Assembly (NCBI GenBank): GCA_017502135.1
Contig: JAFVVP010000005.1
Span: 244,811 to 308,810, forward strand
DNA length: 64,000 bases
Direction: 5' to 3'
Source: Clostridia bacterium
GTDB lineage: Bacteria; Bacillota; Clostridia; Oscillospirales; CAG-272
Shown here: piece after piece, positions 51,444 to 64,000 of the stretch
Position numbering within the stretch: the stretch's first letter is position 1
How the letters are laid out: the number at the start of each line of letters is the position of its first letter
Position numbers and translations under genes: made by a program
The notes under the pieces: model-generated
What the model saw: the letters and a program-made list of their open reading frames with translations, nothing else
Databases searched by the model: none
What the model was told of the DNA's origin: nothing

Positions 51444-52537
51444 AAACGACTAACACCGCAGTCCGCGAGCCGCTCTTTCACGTTGTAAAACGGGATGCAA
51501 TGCCTCTGTGGAAATCCATGCTGATCCGCGTTATCGCCGTTGTCGCGGCACTTCTCTTCTGTGCACTCCTCTCCGTTCTCCTGGTACATGCGAACCCCTT
51601 TGAATTCATCGAGACGATGTTCAAAGGCTCTTTTGGCTCTTCCCGCCGTCTTTGGAGATTTGCCAAGGATGCGGCGGTTCTGCTCTGCATTTCCCTCGCG
51701 ATCACACCCGCGTTCCGTATGCGCTTTTGGAACATCGGTGCGGAGGGGCAGACCCTCATCGGCGCTTTATCCGCCGTTGCCGTTATGATCTATCTCGGCG
51801 ACAAAGTATCGAACGGCGTTCTTCTCGTTCTTATGTTCGCAGCATCCGTTACCGTCGGTGCAATCTGGGGATGCATCCCCGCCGTTTTTAAGGCAAAATG
51901 GAACACAAACGAGACGCTGTTTACCCTCATGATGAACTATGTGGCCACCGGTCTCGTTGCCTATTTCCTCCTTCTGTGGACACCGAGCGGTTCGAGCGTG
52001 CTTGGTGAATTGCAGGTTGGTCATCTGCCTACGGTCGGACATAACTATCTGCTTCTCATTCTTGCCGTTCTGGTTCTCACCGCGCTTCTTTACATTTATT
52101 TGCAGTACACAAAGCAGGGATACGAGATCTCCGTCGTGGGCGAAAGTGAAAACACCGCCCGCTACATCGGCATCAACGTAAACCGTGTCATCATCCGCAC
52201 GATGCTTATCTCCGGTGCCATCTGCGGCGTGGCAGGCTTCCTCATCGTAGGCGCGCTTGACCACTCGATCGCAGAAACGACGGTCGGCGGCATGGGCTTC
52301 ACGGCGATCATGGTTTCCTGGATGGCAAAATTCAACCCCCTCGTTATGATCGGCACCTCCGCATTCGTTACGTTCCTTGAACAGGGTGCCGCGCAGGTAT
52401 CCACCAACTTCGATATTGACTCCTCCTTCCCCTCTATGGTAGTCGGCATCGTGCTCTTCTTCATCATCGGATGTGAATTCTTCATTGGCTACAAATTAAA
52501 ATTCCGCCAAACTGCAAAAAACGGAGGTGAGTCGTGA
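51440..52537 (+). CDS. ABC transporter permease (nucleoside import), first
   Basis: 365 residues, about nine to ten membrane helices after a cytoplasmic N-terminus. Family landmarks: FWNIGAEGQTLIGAL, KAKWNTNETLFTLMMNYVA, and GESENTARYIGINVNRVIIRTMLISGA (cytoplasmic coupling region). NupP/YufP-like partner of the ATPase. ATGA overlap upstream and an overlapping start downstream tie the permeases together. Confidence 0.94.
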   Translation: MKTTNTAVREPLFHVVKRDAMPLWKSMLIRVIAVVAALLFCALLSVLLVHANPFEFIETMFKGSFGSSRRLWRFAKDAAVLLCISLAITPAFRMRFWNIGAEGQTLIGALSAVAVMIYLGDKVSNGVLLVLMFAASVTVGAIWGCIPAVFKAKWNTNETLFTLMMNYVATGLVAYFLLLWTPSGSSVLGELQVGHLPTVGHNYLLLILAVLVLTALLYIYLQYTKQGYEISVVGESENTARYIGINVNRVIIRTMLISGAICGVAGFLIVGALDHSIAETTVGGMGFTAIMVSWMAKFNPLVMIGTSAFVTFLEQGAAQVSTNFDIDSSFPSMVVGIVLFFIIGCEFFIGYKLKFRQTAKNGGES

Positions 52538-53514
52538 TGGAACAGTTTTTCTCTCAGTTTCTTGATTTTGCACTGACTGCCGTTTCTCTCGGTATGACGT
52601 TCCTATACGGCTGTACCGGCGAAATACTGACGGAAAAAGCCGGCCACTTGAACCTCGGAATCCCCGGCATCATGTGCATGGGCGGTGCCTGCGGCTGTCT
52701 TACGCTCAAGCTTTTGAATCAAAGCGGGCTTCCCCCCGTGCTCCTCGTTCTTCTCACGCTGCTCGCTTCGTTTATTGGTGGCATGCTGATGGGCATCATT
52801 TACAGTTTTCTGACCGTAACGCTCAAGGCAAACCAGAACGTAACCGGTCTCGCCATGACGATCTTCGGGGCAGGTACGACGAAGTTCATTATGTCAGGAA
52901 TCTCCTCCGCTACCGAGGCTTTCCAGAATTACCTATACGCGAAAAACTATTTCCGTTTTCCCTTCGGCGGCAACACTTCCGCTCTCAACTACAACGGCAT
53001 TATGGTCTTTTTGGCGATCGCCATTGCCCTCATCGCCGCCTTCGTTCTGAACAAGACGAGAGCGGGACTCCATCTGCGTGCTGTCGGTGAGAATCCCGCA
53101 ACGGCAGACGCGGTCGGTATCAACGTAACGAGGTACAAATACGTTGCCACCTGTATCGGCAGCGGTATCGCGGCTTTGGGCGGTCTCTTCTATATTATGG
53201 GATGGTCCGGCACCTGCGACGCCTACAAGAGTATCGAACAGCTCGGATGGATTTCCATCGCACTCGTTATCTTCACGCTGTGGCGTCCGCAAATCAGCAT
53301 CATCGGCTCAGCCCTCTTCGGACTTCTGTATCTGGCGGGCACCCGAATCCCGACACTGCTCGGTATCCAGTTCGATATGAGCGTAACGAAACTTCTCGAA
53401 ATTCTCCCTTATGCGGTTACGATCATCGTTCTGATCGTAACGAGTGTCGGCAAAAAGAAGGAAAATCAGCCGCCGGCCGCTTTGGGCCTCCCCTATTTCC
53501 GCGAGGAAAGATAA
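52537..53514 (+). CDS. ABC transporter permease (nucleoside import), second
   Basis: 325 residues with about nine helices; landmarks GEILTEKAGHLNLGIPGIMCMGG, LKANQNVTGLAMTIFG and GENPATADAVGINVTRYKY. NupQ/YufQ-like. GGAGGTGAG lies 8-9 nt before the ATG at 52537; the GTG at 52534 is also possible. The ATG shares its A with the stop of the first permease. Last gene of the importer operon, with a terminator right after. Confidence 0.94.
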   Translation: MEQFFSQFLDFALTAVSLGMTFLYGCTGEILTEKAGHLNLGIPGIMCMGGACGCLTLKLLNQSGLPPVLLVLLTLLASFIGGMLMGIIYSFLTVTLKANQNVTGLAMTIFGAGTTKFIMSGISSATEAFQNYLYAKNYFRFPFGGNTSALNYNGIMVFLAIAIALIAAFVLNKTRAGLHLRAVGENPATADAVGINVTRYKYVATCIGSGIAALGGLFYIMGWSGTCDAYKSIEQLGWISIALVIFTLWRPQISIIGSALFGLLYLAGTRIPTLLGIQFDMSVTKLLEILPYAVTIIVLIVTSVGKKKENQPPAALGLPYFREER

Positions 53515-53520
53515 TAGAAA

Positions 53521-53549
53521 AGGAACAGGCACCACGCCTGTTCCTTTTT
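53521..53549 (+). terminator. Terminator of the nucleoside importer operon
   Basis: AGGAACAGGC-ACCAC-GCCTGTTCCT followed by TTTTG. Confidence 0.9.
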
Positions 53550-53559
53550 GTTTTTCTTC

Positions 53560-54438
53560 TTACAAGCCAAACGTGATAGAATATCCGAGCGTTTCCCTCT
53601 CACTGGGGGCAAGATGACGCATATCGCGCTTTTCCATAATATCACCGATTTTGTCGACGTAATCCGGCACGCCCGTCCACGGCTCAATGCATACATACGG
53701 CGCTTCTGCGCCCGCGATGTGCCAAAGACCGAGAAACGTCATATCGTCATAGCGGAGCGTAACCGATTTTTCGGTTTTATTGGATTTGAGCGTAACCTCT
53801 TTCGCCATATCAAAAATGAAGGTACCGGCATTATTAAAGAATTCATGATTGAGGTGGAGGATCTTTCCGTCCTCCAGCGGGAACGGAACAGTCTCTTCCG
53901 TCATATAGCCTGCACGCATCACAAGCTTTCGGGCGGGCGCTGCCTCGCTAAATTCGAGGTAATAATCACTGAATTCGCCGGCGTCGCCGAGAGGGACGTT
54001 GAATCCCGGATGACCGCCGACAGCATACGGCATCACGTTCTCTCCTTTGTTTTCGACGGTGAATTTCGTATGAAGGGTCGCGCCTTCAAGCGTATGGGTG
54101 ATCGTGAGCACAAAGCGGAACGGGTAGATTGATCGCGTCATTTCGTCATCGGTAAGCGTCATGGAAATGGATGAGGGCGTCTTTTCAAAAATGCTAAACT
54201 CGCACTTGCGCGCAAATCCGTGCAGCTGCATCTCATACGTTTTTCCTTCGTACGTATATTTACCCTCTGTCAGGCGTCCGCAGATCGGAAACATATTAGG
54301 CGCGTGCCCTCCCCAATATGCAGGATCGGCGATCCAAATATATTCCGTATCATCGTTTTTGCTTTTGACAGAAACGATCTCACAGCCAACGGAATCGACT
54401 GTCACTGTGAGATGCTCATTTTCAATAAAAAATTGCAT
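53560..54438 (-). CDS. Aldose 1-epimerase family protein (LacX-like)
   Basis: 292 residues with the galactose-mutarotase-like beta-sandwich. LacX-group landmarks: FPICGRLTEGKYTYEGKTYEMQLHGFAR (substrate His and Arg), GGHPGFNVPLG (second His) and CIEPWTGVPDY (catalytic Glu). Sugar specificity is unknown; this subgroup is often hexose-6-phosphate or galactose-type mutarotase. GGAG before the ATG. Monocistronic. Confidence 0.9.
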   Translation of the reverse strand: MQFFIENEHLTVTVDSVGCEIVSVKSKNDDTEYIWIADPAYWGGHAPNMFPICGRLTEGKYTYEGKTYEMQLHGFARKCEFSIFEKTPSSISMTLTDDEMTRSIYPFRFVLTITHTLEGATLHTKFTVENKGENVMPYAVGGHPGFNVPLGDAGEFSDYYLEFSEAAPARKLVMRAGYMTEETVPFPLEDGKILHLNHEFFNNAGTFIFDMAKEVTLKSNKTEKSVTLRYDDMTFLGLWHIAGAEAPYVCIEPWTGVPDYVDKIGDIMEKRDMRHLAPSERETLGYSITFGL

Positions 54439-54529
54439 CGGTTTTCTCCCCTTGTTTTTATAAGTACGTTAATTATACCACTTTCCCCAAAAAAATCAAG
54501 GACTCCAATAAATTACAGAGTGTATCCGT

Positions 54530-54558
54530 TTGACTTTTCCCGCCGTTTACGATATACT
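54530..54558 (+). promoter_or_regulatory. mutY promoter
   Basis: TTGACT (54530-54535), 17 bp, TATACT (54553-54558). Confidence 0.8.
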
Positions 54559-54588
54559 TTAGTATATAAAACAAAAGGAGAACTCCGC

Positions 54589-55635
54589 ATGCTGTCTATT
54601 GCCGCACCGCTTCTCGGGTGGTTCAACAAGAATCGGCGATCGCTCCCTTTCCGCGACGATCCCACCCCGTATCACATATGGATCAGCGAAATCATGCTGC
54701 AACAGACGCGCATGACCGCCGTCCTCCCCTATTACGACCGATTTATCCGTGAACTCCCAACGCCCGCCGATTTGGCGTTGTGCGATACGGATCGCCTGCA
54801 TAAGCTTTGGGAGGGGCTCGGCTATTACAGCCGCGCGGACAATCTGAAAAAAGCCGCTCAAGTTATCATGGAGAAATTCGGCGGCAAGCTTCCCTCCGAT
54901 TATAGCGAACTGCTTTCGCTCCCCGGCATCGGCCCGTACACCGCAGGTGCCATCGCCTCGATCAGTTTTGGTATTCCCGCGCCGGCGGTGGACGGCAACG
55001 TTCTGCGCGTGTTCTCACGGCTATACAACGACCGCGCCGACATCACGCTTTCGGTAACAAAATCCCGCGTAACGGGCCGCGTCATAGATGAGATGCCGAA
55101 AGACCGTGCGGGCGATTTCAATCAAGCGCTCATGGAACTGGGCGCTATACTCTGCGTTCCCGGAGAACCGAAATGCAAAGAATGCCCCCTTTCCGATCGG
55201 TGCCGTGCATACGCCGCGGGTACCGCCGCATCTTTACCGGCAAAGCCGGATAAGAAACCGCGGCGCGTCGTGGCGATAACGGTTCTCCTCGTTCATTCAC
55301 CAAAAGGATGGCTGCTTCAAAAGCGGCCGCCAGAAGGGCTTCTCAAGGGAATGTGGCAGCCTTTCTGCGTCAATGGCGCACTTACAAAAAACGACGCAAA
55401 TAAGATTTTGGAAAACCTTCTCCCCGATGCGCACATTACAGGAACGCTGCCACAAGCAAAACATATCTTCACCCATATAGAATGGCAACTCAGCGGTTTT
55501 ATCGCCGAGACGGAAGTCAGGAAAGATATTGACGGCTTCGTATGGGCGGACACCATGGATGAATACGCGATCCCAAATGCGTTTCGCGCCTACAAGCCAT
55601 ATCTGCAAAAACAGAAAACTAACCTGAGCGAGTGA
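54589..55635 (+). CDS. mutY: A/G-specific adenine glycosylase MutY
   Basis: Base-excision repair enzyme that removes adenine opposite 8-oxoG. 348 residues. The HhH-GPD domain has Glu34 in WISEIMLQQTR, the hairpin LSLPGIGPYTAGAIASI and catalytic Asp in PAVDGNVLRVFSR. Iron-sulfur cysteines are in CVPGEPKCKECPLSDRC. A C-terminal Nudix-like 8-oxoG recognition domain follows (LLQKRPPEGLLKGMWQPF). AAGGAG sets the start; the long upstream open frame is non-coding. Functionally related to the Nudix gene at 47 kb but not linked to it. Confidence 0.96.
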   Translation: MLSIAAPLLGWFNKNRRSLPFRDDPTPYHIWISEIMLQQTRMTAVLPYYDRFIRELPTPADLALCDTDRLHKLWEGLGYYSRADNLKKAAQVIMEKFGGKLPSDYSELLSLPGIGPYTAGAIASISFGIPAPAVDGNVLRVFSRLYNDRADITLSVTKSRVTGRVIDEMPKDRAGDFNQALMELGAILCVPGEPKCKECPLSDRCRAYAAGTAASLPAKPDKKPRRVVAITVLLVHSPKGWLLQKRPPEGLLKGMWQPFCVNGALTKNDANKILENLLPDAHITGTLPQAKHIFTHIEWQLSGFIAETEVRKDIDGFVWADTMDEYAIPNAFRAYKPYLQKQKTNLSE

Positions 55636-55751
55636 TGCAGTCCGCCTCACTCGCTTTAAATTTACAATTTATTTACAATTAAATTTATTGTAAACTTTCA
55701 CTGGGTAAAATGTAAATTCCCTGGATTTGGGCTTGATTTTTGGAAAATTTG

Positions 55752-55780
55752 TTGACTTCGCTTCCATTCGGTGATAAAAT
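55752..55780 (+). promoter_or_regulatory. rpoBC promoter
   Basis: TTGACT (55752-55757), 17 bp, TAAAAT (55775-55780), ~97 bp before rpoB. No rplJ/rplL genes precede rpoB here, so this promoter probably drives rpoBC on its own. Confidence 0.75.
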
Positions 55781-55876
55781 AGTAAACTGTAATAAAATCG
55801 CCTGTTTGTGCGGTTTATATAACTCTATTGTAAGTTTCCCCTATTAGGTACCGAAAAGAACGGAGTGATATTGGAA

Positions 55877-58800
55877 ATGGTTAAGCCCCAGAAAATCGGC
55901 AAGAACATCAGAATGAGCTTTTCCAAAATCGACGAGACTCTCGAGATGCCGAACCTCATTGAGGTGCAGAAAAAGTCCTACAAATGGTTTCTCGAAGAAG
56001 GCCTCATGGAGGTTTTGCGGGACGTGTCCCCCATTACCGACTATTCGGGCAATCTCTTCATCGATTTTGTGTCCTACTCTCTTGATGCAAAGCCAAAGTA
56101 TCCCGTTGCGGAATGCAAAGAGCGCGATGTAAACTATGCAGCCCCCCTCAAGGTGGAAGTTCGTCTTTCCAACAAACTGACAGGTGAGGTCAAACAGTCC
56201 GAAATCTTCATGGGTGATTTCCCGCTCATGACGGATAACGGAACGTTCGTCATCAACGGTGCGGAGCGCGTCGTCGTTTCGCAGATCGTCCGCTCCCCTG
56301 GCGTGTACTACGATCAGCAGATCGACAAGACCGGTAAGCGTATGTTCGCGGCTACGGTTATCCCCTACCGCGGCGCGTGGCTCGAATACGAGACGGATGC
56401 GAATGACGTGTTCTACGTACGCATCGACAAAAACCGCAAGCTCCCCGTTACCGTTCTGATCCGCGCACTCGGCATCCAGACGCCGGACGAGATCGAAGCG
56501 GTATTCGGTCATGAGCCGAAGCTCATCGCGACTCTTGAGAAGGACGAGTGCGAAAACCTCGCCATCGAGAGCAACACGAGCATCCGCGATGAAGCACTGA
56601 AGGAGATCTACAAAAAACTCCGTCCGGGTGAACCCGCTGTGGTTGAAGGCGCAGAACAGCTCATCAACAGCCTGTTCTTCGATGCAAAGCGCTATGACCT
56701 CGCCCCCGTCGGCCGCTACAAATTTGATAAGAAACTTGCTCTCGGCTACCGTATCGCAGGCCACAAGCTTGCGGAACCTGCCGTCAGCCCAATCACCGGT
56801 GAGATCCTCTTCGATGCAGGTACCGTCCTCACTAAGGAGGATGCGGCAGCGATCGAGAATGCGGCAATTAATACCGTTACGCTCGCACTCGACAACGGCG
56901 CCACCGTAAAAGTATTCTCCAACAACACGATTGATCCCAAGGCTATACTCGGCTACGATCTCACTGATTGCGGTATTGAAGAAAAGGTACGCACCACTGT
57001 TCTTCTCGAGATCATGGAAACCGCAGGCGATGACGCAGAGACGCTGAAGGCTGAGGCTCGCCGCCGCATTTCCGAGCTCGTTCCGAAGCACATCACCGAG
57101 GACGACATCCTTTCCTCTGTCAACTATCTGCTCGCCCTCTCCCACAACGTCGGCACCACGGATGATATCGACCATTTGGGTAACCGCCGTCTGCGCTGCG
57201 TAGGTGAGCTTCTCCAGAACCAGTTCCGCATCGGTCTTGCCCGTATGGATAAGATCGTGAAAGAGCGCATGACCATTCAGGACAACGAAACGCTGACCCC
57301 TCAGACGCTTATCAACATCCGTCCGGTCGTCACCGCAATCCGTGAGTTCTTCGGCTCCTCCCCGCTCTCTCAGTTCATGGATCAGTCCAACCCCCTTGCT
57401 GAACTGACGCACAAGCGCCGTCTCTCTGCGCTTGGTCCGGGCGGTATCTCCCGTGACCGCGCATCGTTTGACGTCCGCGACGTTCACTACACGCATTACG
57501 GACGCATGTGCCCGATCGAGACGCCTGAAGGACCGAACATCGGTCTTATCTCCTATCTCTCCACCTATGCGCGCATCAATAAGTACGGCTTTATCGAAGC
57601 ACCGTATCGCCGCGTAGATCGCGAGACCGGCATCGTTACGAAAGATGTCGTATATATGACCGCCGACGTGGAAGATAACTACGTCGTAGCACAGGCGAAC
57701 GAGCCTCTTGACGAAAATAACCGCTTTGTCAACCGCAAGGTTACCGCCCGTGCAAAGTCCGAGATCATCGAAATCGCGAACGATCAGGTAGACTTCATGG
57801 ACGTCTCCCCGAAGATGGTCGTTTCCGTTGCTACCTCTCACATTCCGTTCCTCGAAAACGATGACAACTCCCGTGCACTCATGGGTTCGAACATGCAGAA
57901 GCAGGCTGTTCCGCTTCTCACCACGGAATCCCCGATCGTCGGCACCGGTATCGAGTACAAGGCTGCCGTTGACTCCGGCGTTGTCGTTGTAGCAGAGAAC
58001 GAAGGCACTGTTGAGGCTGTTTCCGCCGATGAAATCGTTGTCCGCCGTGATGACGGTCAGCGCGACACGTACCACCTCACCAAGTTCAAGAGAAGCAACC
58101 AGGGCATGTGCGTAAACCAGCGCCCGCTCGTCAATCAGGGCGATCGCGTACAGGAAAACGAAGTAATCGCAGACGGTCCCGCAACGGACGGCGGCGAGAT
58201 CGCGCTCGGTAAAAACGCGCTTATCGGCTTTATGACGTGGGAAGGCTACAACTACGAGGACGCCGTTCTTCTGAACGAACGCCTCGTCCGCGATGACGTA
58301 TATACTTCCATTCATATTGAAGAATACACGCACGAAGCACGTGACACAAAACTCGGTCCGGAAGAGATCACTCGCGAGATCCCCAACGTGGGCGAGGACG
58401 CTCTCAAGGATCTCAACGCCGACGGTATTATTAAAAAAGGTACGGAAGTGCGTCCCGGCGATATCCTTGTCGGTAAAGTTACGCCGAAGGGCGAAACGGA
58501 GCTGACCGCTGAGGAGCGCCTCCTTCGCGCTATCTTCGGTGAGAAGGCACGCGAGGTGCGTGATACCTCCCTCCGTCTGCCGCACGGCGAATCCGGCATT
58601 GTCGTTGACGTGAAAATCTTCTCACGCGACAATTCCGACGAGCTGCCGCCCGGAGTAAACCAGGTCGTTCGCGTATATATCGCACAGAAGAGAAAAATCT
58701 CCGTCGGCGATAAGATGGCGGGCCGCCACGGTAACAAGGGTGTTGTATCCCGCATTCTTCCGCCGGAAGACATGCCCTTCCTCCCCGACGGCACGCCGCT

Positions 58801-59701
58801 TGATATCGTATTGAACCCCCTGGGCGTTCCTTCCCGAATGAACATCGGTCAGGTACTCGAGGTTCATCTCGGTATCGCCGCCAAGAAATTGGGTTGGAAA
58901 GTTATGACGCCCGTCTTCGACGGCGCCGAAGAGCAGGACATCACCGCCTGCATGAAACTCGCCGGCATGTCCCGTCCGGTATTGCCCAACGAGAACACAC
59001 AGGGCAAGGAAACCTTCTACGAGAAGGATCCCGTTACCGGTGAAGACCGTCTGATGATCTGCGACGGTAAGACGATCCTCTACGATGGACGCACCGGCGA
59101 ACCCTTCGACAACCCTGTTACTGTCGGTATCATGTATTATCTGAAACTGCATCACCTCGTTGATGATAAGATTCACGCACGTTCCACAGGTCCGTACTCT
59201 CTCGTAACGCAACAGCCTCTGGGCGGTAAAGCACAGTTCGGCGGTCAGCGCTTCGGTGAGATGGAAGTATGGGCACTCGAGGCATACGGCGCGGCTTACA
59301 CGCTGCAGGAAATCCTGACCGTGAAGAGTGACGACGTAACCGGACGCGTGAAAACGTATGAAGCAATCGTAAAAGGTCAGAATATCCCGACGCCCGGTGT
59401 GCCCGAGTCCTTCAAGGTTCTTGTTAAAGAACTGCAGTCTTTGGCACTGGATGTCAAGGTACTGGATGAAGACGGTTCCGAAATCGAGCTTTCCTGCCTC
59501 GGTGATGACGAACTCGAAGCACCCAACTACGTCTCCGTTGATTCCGATATCTCCGAATCAGATATCGGTGAAACCGTTGCTACCGATAATCTGTTTGACT
59601 CCTACATGGAAGAAAGCGATTTTGACGAGCCGACGGACGAACAGTTCGAAGCCGATATGGCGACCGGCATGAGCTTCGACGACGTTGACGTTGACTTCTG
59701 A
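55877..59701 (+). CDS. rpoB: DNA-directed RNA polymerase beta subunit
   Basis: Catalytic core subunit of RNA polymerase; 1274 residues. Rifampicin-site residues are wild type ([23 protein letters not shown]), so rifampicin sensitivity is expected. Other landmarks: [31 protein letters not shown] and [30 protein letters not shown] lies 10 nt before the ATG at 55877; an in-frame GTG at 55865 overlaps that site. Acidic C-terminal tail. Upstream neighbour is mutY rather than rplL. rpoC follows after 68 bp. Confidence 0.98.
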   Translation: MVKPQKIGKNIRMSFSKIDETLEMPNLIEVQKKSYKWFLEEGLMEVLRDVSPITDYSGNLFIDFVSYSLDAKPKYPVAECKERDVNYAAPLKVEVRLSNKLTGEVKQSEIFMGDFPLMTDNGTFVINGAERVVVSQIVRSPGVYYDQQIDKTGKRMFAATVIPYRGAWLEYETDANDVFYVRIDKNRKLPVTVLIRALGIQTPDEIEAVFGHEPKLIATLEKDECENLAIESNTSIRDEALKEIYKKLRPGEPAVVEGAEQLINSLFFDAKRYDLAPVGRYKFDKKLALGYRIAGHKLAEPAVSPITGEILFDAGTVLTKEDAAAIENAAINTVTLALDNGATVKVFSNNTIDPKAILGYDLTDCGIEEKVRTTVLLEIMETAGDDAETLKAEARRRISELVPKHITEDDILSSVNYLLALSHNVGTTDDIDHLGNRRLRCVGELLQNQFRIGLARMDKIVKERMTIQDNETLTPQTLINIRPVVTAIREFFGSSPLSQFMDQSNPLAELTHKRRLSALGPGGISRDRASFDVRDVHYTHYGRMCPIETPEGPNIGLISYLSTYARINKYGFIEAPYRRVDRETGIVTKDVVYMTADVEDNYVVAQANEPLDENNRFVNRKVTARAKSEIIEIANDQVDFMDVSPKMVVSVATSHIPFLENDDNSRALMGSNMQKQAVPLLTTESPIVGTGIEYKAAVDSGVVVVAENEGTVEAVSADEIVVRRDDGQRDTYHLTKFKRSNQGMCVNQRPLVNQGDRVQENEVIADGPATDGGEIALGKNALIGFMTWEGYNYEDAVLLNERLVRDDVYTSIHIEEYTHEARDTKLGPEEITREIPNVGEDALKDLNADGIIKKGTEVRPGDILVGKVTPKGETELTAEERLLRAIFGEKAREVRDTSLRLPHGESGIVVDVKIFSRDNSDELPPGVNQVVRVYIAQKRKISVGDKMAGRHGNKGVVSRILPPEDMPFLPDGTPLDIVLNPLGVPSRMNIGQVLEVHLGIAAKKLGWKVMTPVFDGAEEQDITACMKLAGMSRPVLPNENTQGKETFYEKDPVTGEDRLMICDGKTILYDGRTGEPFDNPVTVGIMYYLKLHHLVDDKIHARSTGPYSLVTQQPLGGKAQFGGQRFGEMEVWALEAYGAAYTLQEILTVKSDDVTGRVKTYEAIVKGQNIPTPGVPESFKVLVKELQSLALDVKVLDEDGSEIELSCLGDDELEAPNYVSVDSDISESDIGETVATDNLFDSYMEESDFDEPTDEQFEADMATGMSFDDVDVDF

Positions 59702-59769
59702 TCTCCCCCGATGAGACGCAGGGCGGCAGAACTACGCCGCCCGACATAACTGAATAAAAGAAGGTATAA

Positions 59770-63477
<3,708 letters not shown>

Positions 63478-63817
63478 TCGAAACGCCTAAATCCCGATAA
63501 ATTGAACAAGGGTGTGATCGAAAGATCACGCCCTTTTCGTTATTTCGGAATGCGTTTCTCCGACAGAAGAAAAACAGGCATGGAAATCACGAAATTCGGC
63601 ACTTTTCACGCATAATTTTGTACGAACAGGAAAATCTAACTTCAATGTATTTCTTAGAAAAAAATGCTTGACAGCGCGGGATTAAAATGTTATAATATGC
63701 TGTACGTTTTTGTGTGCGGTTTTTTCTGTGCGCAAAAACGAAAAAATCTCGATACTTTGGCGGGTTCTCTCCCCGCCGATGTATATAAACAATATTACGA
63801 AAGAAGGAGGAAAAAGA
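63478..63817 (+). promoter_or_regulatory. rpoC-rpsL intergenic region with terminator and rpsL promoter
   Basis: 340 bp. Contains the rpoC terminator (63508-63538), then the rpsL promoter TTGACA (63668-63673), 17 bp, TATAAT (63691-63696) and a ~115-nt leader with a pyrimidine/purine-rich stretch. I saw no known ribosomal-protein leader motif. Confidence 0.75.
63508..63538 (+). terminator. rpoBC terminator
   Basis: AAGGGTGTGATC-GAAA-GATCACGCCCTT followed by TTCG; 12-bp stem with one G-T/A-C imperfection. Confidence 0.85.
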
Positions 63818-64000
63818 ATGCCAACCTTTAACCAGCTTGTCAAACAGGGCAGAACCGACAAGACCTACAAATCCAAGGCCCCGGTTCTTCAGAAAGGCTT
63901 TAACTCGCTGAAGAACAAGGCAATCGATCAGAGCGCGCCTCAGAAGCGCGGCGTCTGCACGAAGGTAGGTACCACCACGCCTAAGAAGCCGAACTCGGCT
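63818..64000 (+). CDS. rpsL: 30S ribosomal protein S12 (partial, continues beyond window)
   Basis: First 61 codons of S12: [12 protein letters not shown] start, QKRGVCTKV, then TTPKKPNSA at the window edge. The lysine whose mutation gives streptomycin resistance (in TTPKKPN) is wild type. GGAGG is 7 nt upstream. Probably begins the str operon (rpsL-rpsG-fusA-tuf) outside the window. Confidence 0.97.
   Translation, partial: MPTFNQLVKQGRTDKTYKSKAPVLQKGFNSLKNKAIDQSAPQKRGVCTKVGTTTPKKPNSA

Noticed and set aside
55844..58585. Long minus-strand open frame over rpoB, and similar ones over rpoC
   Set aside because: Antisense shadows of highly expressed genes with strong third-base bias; no conserved content.

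Overview
The window looks like a chromosomal segment from a low-to-medium GC Firmicute of class Clostridia. It carries MecA, Hsp33, MtaB, an SdpR/SdpI pair, DUF1540 and DUF6472-type small Cys proteins, uracil and xanthine phosphoribosyltransferases, AGGAGG-type ribosome binding sites and many textbook sigma-A promoters with 17-bp spacers. There is no outer-membrane machinery. I cannot place it below class.

Layout. 1-14.8 kb is housekeeping: TrkA/TrkH potassium uptake, a LexA repressor with two LexA boxes on its own promoter, GTP-type PEP carboxykinase, Hsp33 translationally coupled to a 2-hydroxyacid dehydrogenase, an SLH-domain surface protein, cysteine synthase, a 50-residue Asn/Gln-only small protein, tRNA-Arg, a cobalamin-riboswitch-controlled DUF4430 lipoprotein plus ECF S-component, a lactate permease, and an SdpR/SdpI pair. 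15.0-20.3 kb is an RHS locus on the minus strand: an Ig-like protein, an RHS/YD-repeat protein broken by an in-frame amber codon, a DUF1906 protein and an unknown protein.

20,989-42,298 is a putative 21.3-kb integrated island. A 29-bp exact direct repeat of the 3' end of tRNA-Pro(GGG) bounds it; the intact tRNA is at the right end. Inside are an HTH regulator next to the left end, a ten-gene co-directional cluster (22.5-37.8 kb), a GNAT gene with an attenuated leader, a decayed antiporter fused tail-on to a decayed tyrosine integrase, and an AT-rich coiled-coil membrane protein. The cluster encodes a Gram-positive-type Pel polysaccharide system: an HD-GYP/SDR/PelD fusion, PelE-like, DUF2194 deacetylase-like, PelF and PelG. 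It continues with a CotH-VTC-DUF4956 module, an EAL protein and a GGDEF cyclase. Synthesis, sensing and breakdown of cyclic di-GMP are thus encoded beside the polysaccharide machinery they presumably control. This is the most interesting system in the window. Dispersed 35-45 bp repeats and a duplicated ~140-bp block with TGTGGTCA motifs occur only in this part of the window.

42.3-64 kb is housekeeping again: DUF1540 protein, RluC/D-type pseudouridine synthase, upp, mtaB, mecA, a Nudix hydrolase with a DUF6472-like partner, xpt, a four-gene BMP-family nucleoside ABC importer, an aldose-1-epimerase-like protein, mutY, rpoB, rpoC and the start of rpsL. All calls come from reading the sequence; no database search was run.
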